Below, one piece after another: positions 1 through 3,843 of a stretch of DNA of 6,933 nt (positions are counted from its first letter, which is position 1; each line of letters starts with the position of its first letter). The notes under the pieces were generated by a model, which did no database searches, had not been told where the DNA came from, and saw only the letters and a list, made by a program, of their open reading frames with translations. This DNA comes from Planctomycetota bacterium. GTDB lineage: Bacteria; Planctomycetota; Phycisphaerae; UBA1845; Fen-1342. Position numbers and translations under genes: made by a program. The stretch spans positions 1 through 6,933 of the forward strand of contig JAUWXH010000104.1 in assembly GCA_030616465.1 (NCBI GenBank). Direction: 5' to 3'.

Positions 1-100
1 TGCAGCTTGAAAGGTGGGCTTCGACGGCCGCCGTCTGCTCCCCGCTGCAACCACCGGCAACGTAGCTGGCCAGTTGTTCCTCGCTCGGACACTCCGACAT
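1..100 (-). CDS. N-terminus of a zinc-finger-type regulatory protein (possible Ser/Thr kinase or anti-sigma-like), partial
   Basis: This is the 5' end of a gene running off the left edge; only 33 codons are visible. It starts with ATG at 100-98 (minus). A GGGAGGAG ribosome binding site lies at 118-111, with a 10-base spacer. The peptide begins MSECPSEEQLASYVAGG and ends in HLSSC. The CPSEEQL opening, the small-residue turn and the H-x3-C ending resemble the N-terminal zinc-finger-like module (CP...L...G...H-x3-C-x2-C) found in anti-sigma factors and in front of many planctomycete and related Ser/Thr protein kinases. The second cysteine pair would fall just outside the window. Inference: a cytoplasmic or membrane-anchored signalling protein. 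The catalytic or effector domain is not visible, so kinase versus anti-sigma factor cannot be decided. A TATGAT hexamer on the minus strand (150-145) could be a -10 box, but no convincing -35 was found. Confidence 0.6.
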   Translation of the reverse strand, partial: MSECPSEEQLASYVAGGCSGEQTAAVEAHLSSC

Positions 101-521
101 AGCGATCGGGCTCCTCCCGCTTTTGGAACCACGAGCCGCACCGGATCATACCGTGCCGGACAAGCGATTGGCCAGCCCCGGGTCAATAAACTGTCACCTC
201 AGCCCAGCGAACGACGACCAGTGCGTTCGTATGTTTCGGCAAGGTCGCGCGCAGGCGTTGGGCCACGACGGTGCCCAGGCAGCCGGTGGGAAGAGGCCAA
301 GTGCAACTGCGGTGGGCCACCGCCGACGTGCCGTTTGATCAGCCCCAGCGCGCTGCTTCGCGCGATAGAAGGGACGAGGGCGGCTGTGGACGTAAGCGGG
401 GACGACCTCCGCCTGCTGCGAATCGATACGGGAATCGAAGTGCCTGCACAGGTGGGTAGGCTTGGCGGCGTGTAGACGGACGATACAAGTGCCGCCGGCC
501 GTGGGCCGCACGTGTGTGCAC
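101..521. other. Intergenic stretch with no recognised gene
   Basis: This is about 420 bases between the left-edge gene and the insertion sequence. Open frames exist on both strands, including 14-475 plus and 511-194 minus. Their translations are rich in Arg, Pro and Ala, show no motif I recognise and lack good ribosome binding sites, as expected of chance frames in GC-rich DNA. The part next to base 100 must hold the promoter of the minus-strand left-edge gene. Remnants of an older mobile element cannot be excluded. Confidence 0.5.
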
Positions 522-540
522 GACCACTGCTGTGAACATC
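522..540 (+). repeat. Left terminal inverted repeat of the IS element
   Basis: The sequence GACCACTGCTGTGAACATC pairs with the reverse complement of 2011-2029 with a single mismatch (G against A at base 534). It lies about 45 bases upstream of the transposase start, as expected for the transposase-binding end of an IS. Confidence 0.8.
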
Positions 541-585
541 TTCCCGTAATCGGTTGCGTGTGTCATCCTGTGCGCAGGTTGGGCT

Positions 586-1518
586 TTGATCTGCGAGGAG
601 ACTGCCAGGGATGGCACGACGCGACGGTTACTGGCACGCATGCCGTTGGCCGAGGCCACGCTGTGGGTGTGGCGTTGGGTGGCGGATGAGCAATTCTTGA
701 ATGACCTCTTCGAGCGCTACCGGGGTCGCGGCTACACGCGCGTCTTGACGTTCCCGATCCTGGTTCACCTGATCGCCGACGCGCTGCTCCAGCACGAGGG
801 CAGCGGGCGGCAAAGCTTCGAACAGGCCCGCGACGCCGGGGATGTGGCGGCCTCGGTCCCGGCGGCCTACGGCAAGCTTCGGCGTCTGTCGCTGCCGCTC
901 AGCCAGGCCTTGCTGGCCGAATGTAGCGAGCGCTTACGGGAGCTGTTTCCGGCGGGGGTGGCCCACCCGCTGCCGAGTTGTCTGGCCGATTTCGAGGTGC
1001 TGGTGCTGGACGGCAAGACGATCAAAGGCTTGCACAAGCGTCTCAAGCCCCTGCGCGGCGTGGCTGGTGGCGCGCTGGGTGGTAAGACCTTGGTGGCGTT
1101 CGCCCTGCGCAGCGGATTGGTCGTGGGCCTGCAGGCCGACCTGGACGGCAACGCCAACGAAGTGCGTTTGGTGCCGGACCTTCTGCCGGCCCTGCGCGCC
1201 GTCGGCGGCGGGCCGCGCCTGTGGCTGGCGGATCGGGCTTTCAGCTACGTGGAGCAGCTGGAGCGTTTCGCTGCCCAAGCGGATGCCTTCCTGGTTCGGC
1301 GTCGAGCGGATATTTCCTTTGAGCCGGACCGTCGGCGACCGGCGTGTGGGGGGCGCGGCGCCGCCGGGCGTCGCTATACGCAGCCGTGGGGGGCTGGCTG
1401 GGCCGCAGCGGGGCTCCGCGCTGCGTGTATGTGCGTCAGATCACGCTGGAACGGCCGGGAGAACAAGACTTGGTACTGGTCAGTAGTCTGCTGGACGAGC
1501 GGCGCTATCCGGCCGTAG
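586..1518 (+). CDS. IS4-family transposase, N-terminal part (frameshifted)
   Basis: This is the N-terminal part of a DDE transposase that would cut and join the IS ends. It carries the first two catalytic aspartates: D142 in VLVLDGKTIKG (bases 1009-1011) and D216 in LWLADRAFSY (bases 1231-1233), both in typical IS4-family contexts. The homologous sequence seems to continue to about residue 269 (base 1392). After that this frame gives non-family sequence and stops at 1516-1518, while the plus-strand frame one base back continues the protein. The start is uncertain. TTG at 586 is the first plausible start after the in-frame stop at 547, and ATG at 640 (MPLAEATLW) is the first ATG. An AGGAG at 596-600 is well placed only for an ATG at 611, which is in another frame. 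On its own this fragment lacks the catalytic glutamate and should be inactive. Confidence 0.75.
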   Translation: MICEETARDGTTRRLLARMPLAEATLWVWRWVADEQFLNDLFERYRGRGYTRVLTFPILVHLIADALLQHEGSGRQSFEQARDAGDVAASVPAAYGKLRRLSLPLSQALLAECSERLRELFPAGVAHPLPSCLADFEVLVLDGKTIKGLHKRLKPLRGVAGGALGGKTLVAFALRSGLVVGLQADLDGNANEVRLVPDLLPALRAVGGGPRLWLADRAFSYVEQLERFAAQADAFLVRRRADISFEPDRRRPACGGRGAAGRRYTQPWGAGWAAAGLRAACMCVRSRWNGRENKTWYWSVVCWTSGAIRP

Positions 1519-2012
1519 CGCTGCTGGATTTGTACCTGTGTCGCTGGCGCATCGAGCGTGTCTTTCAGGAAGTCACGGAGGTGTTCGGGCTGGCCCACCT
1601 GATCGGCAGCAGCCCGCAAGCCAGCGTATTTCAATTCGCCTTCTGCCTGGTGTTGTACAACATCCTGCAACTGCTGCGGGCGTATCTGGCGGCGGCGCAG
1701 CAACGGCCGGTGCAGACGATTTCGACCGAAAAGCTGTTTAGGGATGTGCGCCAGCAGTTGATCGCCTGGGCGGTGCTGCTGGGCGCGGCGCCGACGATCC
1801 AGTTCCTGAAGCAGAGTGTGCAGCGTGAGCAAGTGCGCGCGCGACTGTACGAGTTACTGGGCCCGCTGTGGCATCGCCGCTGGCTCAAGGCCCCGCGACA
1901 AAAACGCCGCGCCCGACCGCCCAGGAGCGCCCGCGGCAAACACGTGTCCGCCCACCAAATCATCCAAGCCAGCCAGGCCCAAGCCAAGCCGTCACAGCGA
2001 AAGAGGGTATGA
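1344..2012 (+). CDS. IS4-family transposase, C-terminal part (frameshifted)
   Basis: This is the C-terminal half of the same transposase, in the -1 frame. Family-like sequence begins at about base 1392 (GGWLGRSG), then VYVRQITLERPGEQDLVLV, and the signature YLCRWRIERVFQEV containing the catalytic glutamate (GAG at 1554-1556). That matches the Y-x2-R-x3-E core of the IS4 YREK signature; the final lysine position is Thr here. It continues through FQFAFCLVLYN and a basic C-terminus. The GTG at 1344 is simply the first start codon in the frame and has no good ribosome binding site. The first 16 residues are probably never made as such. Joined to the upstream part at the G run, the full protein would be about 475 residues, a normal IS4 length. 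It is either a decayed gene or one read through by slippage. Confidence 0.75.
   Translation: MWGARRRRASLYAAVGGWLGRSGAPRCVYVRQITLERPGEQDLVLVSSLLDERRYPAVALLDLYLCRWRIERVFQEVTEVFGLAHLIGSSPQASVFQFAFCLVLYNILQLLRAYLAAAQQRPVQTISTEKLFRDVRQQLIAWAVLLGAAPTIQFLKQSVQREQVRARLYELLGPLWHRRWLKAPRQKRRARPPRSARGKHVSAHQIIQASQAQAKPSQRKRV
1387..1394 (+). other. G6 run at the transposase frame junction (T GGG GGG C)
   Basis: A run of six G at 1388-1393 sits exactly where homology moves from the first frame (RRYTQPWG) to the -1 frame (GGWLGRSG). A -1 slip of a GGG codon here, or one extra G in the transcript, would restore a continuous transposase. A one-base deletion in the run, or a homopolymer base-calling error, would leave the same trace. 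It is not a perfect X XXY YYZ heptamer in the incoming frame. Confidence 0.55.
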
Positions 2013-2029
2013 TGTTTACAGCAGTGGTC
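2011..2029 (-). repeat. Right terminal inverted repeat of the IS element
   Basis: On the minus strand it reads GACCACTGCTGTAAACATC, matching the left end at 18 of 19 positions. It overlaps the last two bases of the transposase stop codon, so the gene runs to the very edge of the element. Confidence 0.8.
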
Positions 2030-2055
2030 CGCGACCCAGCAGCTACGATGAGAGC

Positions 2056-2075
2056 AAAAGGTGCGTCCGGGACGC
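2056..2075 (-). terminator. Possible Rho-independent terminator of the response regulator gene
   Basis: Reading the minus strand after the stop codon at 2085-2083, GCGTC (2075-2071) pairs with GACGC (2067-2063) around a CCG loop. It is followed three bases later by TTTT (2059-2056). The stem is short and the T run is only four long, so this is a weak candidate placed where a terminator is expected. Confidence 0.3.
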
Positions 2076-2082
2076 GCTACAC

Positions 2083-2526
2083 TTACTGGCCCGCCTTCTC
2101 CTGAAGCAGCTTGACGCCCCTCTCGGCCAGCGTTTCGATCTCTTTCGCCATCTCTTTTCGCTTGGCCTCGCGGGGGAGAAGCTGCTCCACAAGCTCGGCG
2201 AGTCTGCTCGGGCTGAAAGGTTTCGGCAGAAGGTGGACGGTGTGCCCTCTGTGGGACCAGGCCAGCTCCTGGTAGTCGCTTCGGCCCGTGAGCACGATTA
2301 CCCCGCACAACCGCTCCACTGCGGCACGATGGCTCAGCAGGCTCAACCCGTCCAGCTCAGGCATATCGATGTCCGTGATGAGCACGTCGATCGGTTCGGC
2401 TTGTAGGATCTCCAAGGCGGCGACCCCGTCATTGGCGCGGAGCACTTCGTGTCCGGCCCTTGTGAGCCAGCCCGCAATGATACGGGTGACATACGGCTGG
2501 TCGTCGACGGCCAGAATCCGGGCCAC
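2083..2526 (-). CDS. Stand-alone response regulator receiver protein
   Basis: This is a 147-residue cytoplasmic CheY-like phosphoacceptor that would take a phosphoryl group from an unseen sensor kinase. The GTG start (2526-2524) is chosen because GGGAGG lies seven bases upstream (2539-2534) and translation then begins ARILAVDDQPYV, the usual first strand of a receiver. An in-frame ATG at 2541 would make this ribosome site part of the coding sequence. Receiver landmarks: acidic pair D8/D9, phosphoacceptor D52 in LITDIDMPELDG, T80 in VIVLTGRSD, and K102 in LLPKPFSP. All key residues are present, so it should be phosphorylatable. The receiver ends near residue 117. The remaining 30 residues are a charged, probably helical tail (PREAKRKEMAKEIETLAERG) with no DNA-binding or enzymatic domain. 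It is transcribed away from the terpenoid operon across a shared intergenic region. Whether it acts on that operon is unknown. Confidence 0.9.
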   Translation of the reverse strand: MARILAVDDQPYVTRIIAGWLTRAGHEVLRANDGVAALEILQAEPIDVLITDIDMPELDGLSLLSHRAAVERLCGVIVLTGRSDYQELAWSHRGHTVHLLPKPFSPSRLAELVEQLLPREAKRKEMAKEIETLAERGVKLLQEKAGQ

Positions 2527-2722
2527 GATCGCGCCTCCCATGTCGTCTGTTTCAAGTCTTGAATATAGGTCTGGGGTCCGCAAGAGAAAAAGAGCAGGCA
2601 ACGCCGGGCGCGCGCAGCGGCGCTTGGTCAATCGATGCAGGTCCGGAACATAATATCAGTCACTCCCCCGCGCGATGGCGCTTATAGGACACCGCTCGGC
2701 TCGATACAAGGACCAGTTGGTC

Positions 2723-2737
2723 ATTACGTGCCGTAAT
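2723..2737. promoter_or_regulatory. Inverted repeat, possible operator
   Basis: ATTACG-TGC-CGTAAT is a perfect 6-bp inverted repeat with a 3-base spacer, in the middle of the divergent intergenic region. The shape suits a dimeric DNA-binding protein. No regulator gene with a DNA-binding domain is visible in the window, so the role is guesswork. Confidence 0.3.
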
Positions 2738-2742
2738 CGTGA

Positions 2743-2761
2743 CGATGCTACCAGTGCATCG
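2743..2761. promoter_or_regulatory. Second inverted repeat / potential hairpin
   Basis: CGATGC-TACCAGT-GCATCG is a perfect 6-bp inverted repeat with a 7-base centre, only five bases after the previous repeat. An overlapping alternative pairing, TACC (2749-2752) with GGTA (2761-2764), is also possible. It could be an operator or an RNA hairpin if transcribed. There is no T run to suggest a terminator. Confidence 0.25.
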
Positions 2762-2910
2762 GTACGGGTGGTTTGGCATTTGCCAGACTTCTTCCTGATG
2801 CTGCGCGTGGGGTGTGCACAATCCCGACGGTGAGTTACGCGCCACGGGTCTGACCGAGAAGAAGCTGATTACGGGTGGTACGGCTGAATTGTAGCTTTAG
2901 TAGATTTGGC

Positions 2911-3843
2911 ATGCCCAACAGAGTCACTATCTCCGCCAATCAGAGTATTGGCGGACTGTTCGTCGAGCTCGAGCAAACGGGATCGCTCGAAGCCGCGCTG
3001 GCCGCCGGCGTGCGCCTGGCCTGCGAGGAGGGCGGGTGTCCAGCGGGTGCCCTCGTCGCCGATATCACGGCAGCCGGCCCAGGGCGTTATTGGTTCCGCC
3101 ACGATCCACACGGTTTGCTCGGAGACGCGGCGCTTGATTGCACGAGCCCGGCAGATCCCGCACAGTCGGAACAGAATCGTGATCGTGGCCCGGTTTGCAC
3201 CGCCGCTCTGCCGTACATGGTTCGGGTTCCACTGTGCTGTGCCGATCAAGACGCAGGCCGGCTGATCCTACTGGCGCCGCCGGAGGCGAGCGAAGAGACG
3301 CTCAAGACCCGGATCGCCGGCATTGGCGCGGCGCTGGCGGTGTTGATGGCGGCGGCGGAAAACCGCGCGGCCAACCCATTATCGGGCATCCTGAGCCGCG
3401 CGGCGTTTCGGGCCAGAATCGCCTCGGAACTATCGCGGTCGCAGCGCTGCGACGATGAACTCTGCGTGCTCCACATGCGCGTCACTTACGGGCATGGGGA
3501 CACCCGCAGTGAGATGACCGAACCCTGGCGTGGGGTCGCGTCGCTGGGCGAAACGCTCGCCGGCCGACTGCGAAAGAGCGACGTGGTTGGCCTCCTGGGG
3601 CCCGACCACTTGGCGGTGCTCCTGACCGGAACCGGCCGCCTTGGAGCGCGAATCGCCGCGCGCCGAATCGAGCAGCTGTTGCGGAAGCCGGAGAACGATC
3701 GGCACGACCGACTGATTGCGCCGCCGGAGTTTTGTCTTCGGGTCTTTCCCGACGACACAAGTGATGCTGATGAGCTCTGCCGGGCGCCACACTGGCGCTT
3801 TGAAACAGTGGTGCCGGCCGATTCAGCGGTGAGATCGAAATGA
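2911..3843 (+). CDS. GAF-like sensor with degenerate GGDEF domain
   Basis: This is a 310-residue soluble protein counted from ATG 2911; a GTG at 2875 would add 12 residues. Neither start has a strong ribosome site. Residues about 14-150 look like a divergent GAF-type sensor fold (SLEAALAAGVRLACEEGG near the start, then VRVPLCC and GRLILLAPPEASEE). This assignment rests on general pattern and is tentative. Residues about 155-297 align with the diguanylate cyclase fold. NPLSGILSRAAF stands where DxLTGLxNRxxF is expected, and SDVVGLLGPDHLAVLL stands where the family has VVxRLGGDEFAVLL. The GGDEF signature is thus GPDHL (residues 230-234). The usual metal-binding Asp-x-Asp strand is also lost (CVLHMRVTYG). 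It is therefore almost certainly not a cyclase. It may bind a nucleotide or act as a protein partner. Its stop overlaps the start of the fusion gene by ATGA (3840-3843), implying translational coupling and matched production with that enzyme. Confidence 0.75.
   Translation: MPNRVTISANQSIGGLFVELEQTGSLEAALAAGVRLACEEGGCPAGALVADITAAGPGRYWFRHDPHGLLGDAALDCTSPADPAQSEQNRDRGPVCTAALPYMVRVPLCCADQDAGRLILLAPPEASEETLKTRIAGIGAALAVLMAAAENRAANPLSGILSRAAFRARIASELSRSQRCDDELCVLHMRVTYGHGDTRSEMTEPWRGVASLGETLAGRLRKSDVVGLLGPDHLAVLLTGTGRLGARIAARRIEQLLRKPENDRHDRLIAPPEFCLRVFPDDTSDADELCRAPHWRFETVVPADSAVRSK
3828..3842 (+). promoter_or_regulatory. Ribosome binding site and ATGA stop/start overlap for the fusion gene
   Basis: GGTGAG ends about seven bases before the ATG at 3840. 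That ATG shares bases with the TGA stop (3841-3843) of the upstream gene. The arrangement is typical of translational coupling, and it fixes the start of the DXS fusion. Confidence 0.55.

Larger units (their letters stand above)
522..2029 (+). mobile_element. IS4-family insertion sequence, about 1.5 kb
   Basis: The element is bounded by imperfect terminal inverted repeats. Bases 522-540 (GACCACTGCTGTGAACATC) match the reverse complement of 2011-2029 at 18 of 19 positions. Inside lies one transposase gene filling almost the whole element, with its stop codon (2010-2012) overlapping the right repeat. Length (about 1508 bp), single-gene layout and DDE transposase fit the IS4 family. No clear target-site duplication is visible just outside the repeats: the left flank ends GTGTGTGCAC and the right flank begins CGCGACCCAG. 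The exact outer ends may therefore be off by a few bases, or the duplication has decayed. The transposase frame is broken, so the copy may be inactive. It sits between the left-edge gene and the response regulator and does not obviously interrupt a gene. Confidence 0.8.
2527..2910. other. Divergent intergenic region between receiver gene and terpenoid operon
   Basis: About 380 bases must contain the promoters for the minus-strand receiver gene and the plus-strand operon. A minus-strand frame at 2845-2660 (61 codons) has no recognisable motif or ribosome site and is discounted. I see two neighbouring short inverted repeats at 2723-2761 (listed separately). A minus-strand TATTAT lies near 2657-2652 without a convincing -35. 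No clear sigma-70-type promoter could be fixed for either direction. Confidence 0.45.

Noticed and set aside
150..200. Promoter for the left-edge gene using TTGACC/TTGTCC and TATGAT on the minus strand
   Set aside because: Spacings between the hexamers (7 or 30 bases) do not fit a sigma-70-type promoter.
14..475. Open plus-strand frame of 153 codons at the left end
   Set aside because: No recognisable motif, Arg/Pro-rich chance-like composition, no good ribosome site, and it overlaps the start of the better-supported minus-strand gene at 100-1.
194..511. Minus-strand frame of 105 codons between the left-edge gene and the IS
   Set aside because: The stretch AEVVPAYVHSRPRPFY briefly looked transposase-like, but no catalytic motif or family pattern could be followed in this or neighbouring frames.
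611..640. ATG at 611 with AGGAG upstream as the transposase start
   Set aside because: It is out of frame with the transposase and gives a Cys/Trp/Arg-rich peptide unlike the family. TTG 586 or ATG 640 are in frame.
1631..2308. Long minus-strand frame across the IS and receiver gene
   Set aside because: It crosses the IS right end and runs antisense to two supported genes. It is a GC-rich shadow frame.
2541..2631. Longer upstream starts for the receiver gene (ATG 2541 or further upstream)
   Set aside because: The added residues are not receiver-like, and the strong GGGAGG site at 2539-2534 is placed ideally for GTG 2526.
2660..2845. 61-codon minus-strand frame in the divergent intergenic region
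   Set aside because: No ribosome site, no motif, and it would occupy the promoter region. Not convincing as a gene.
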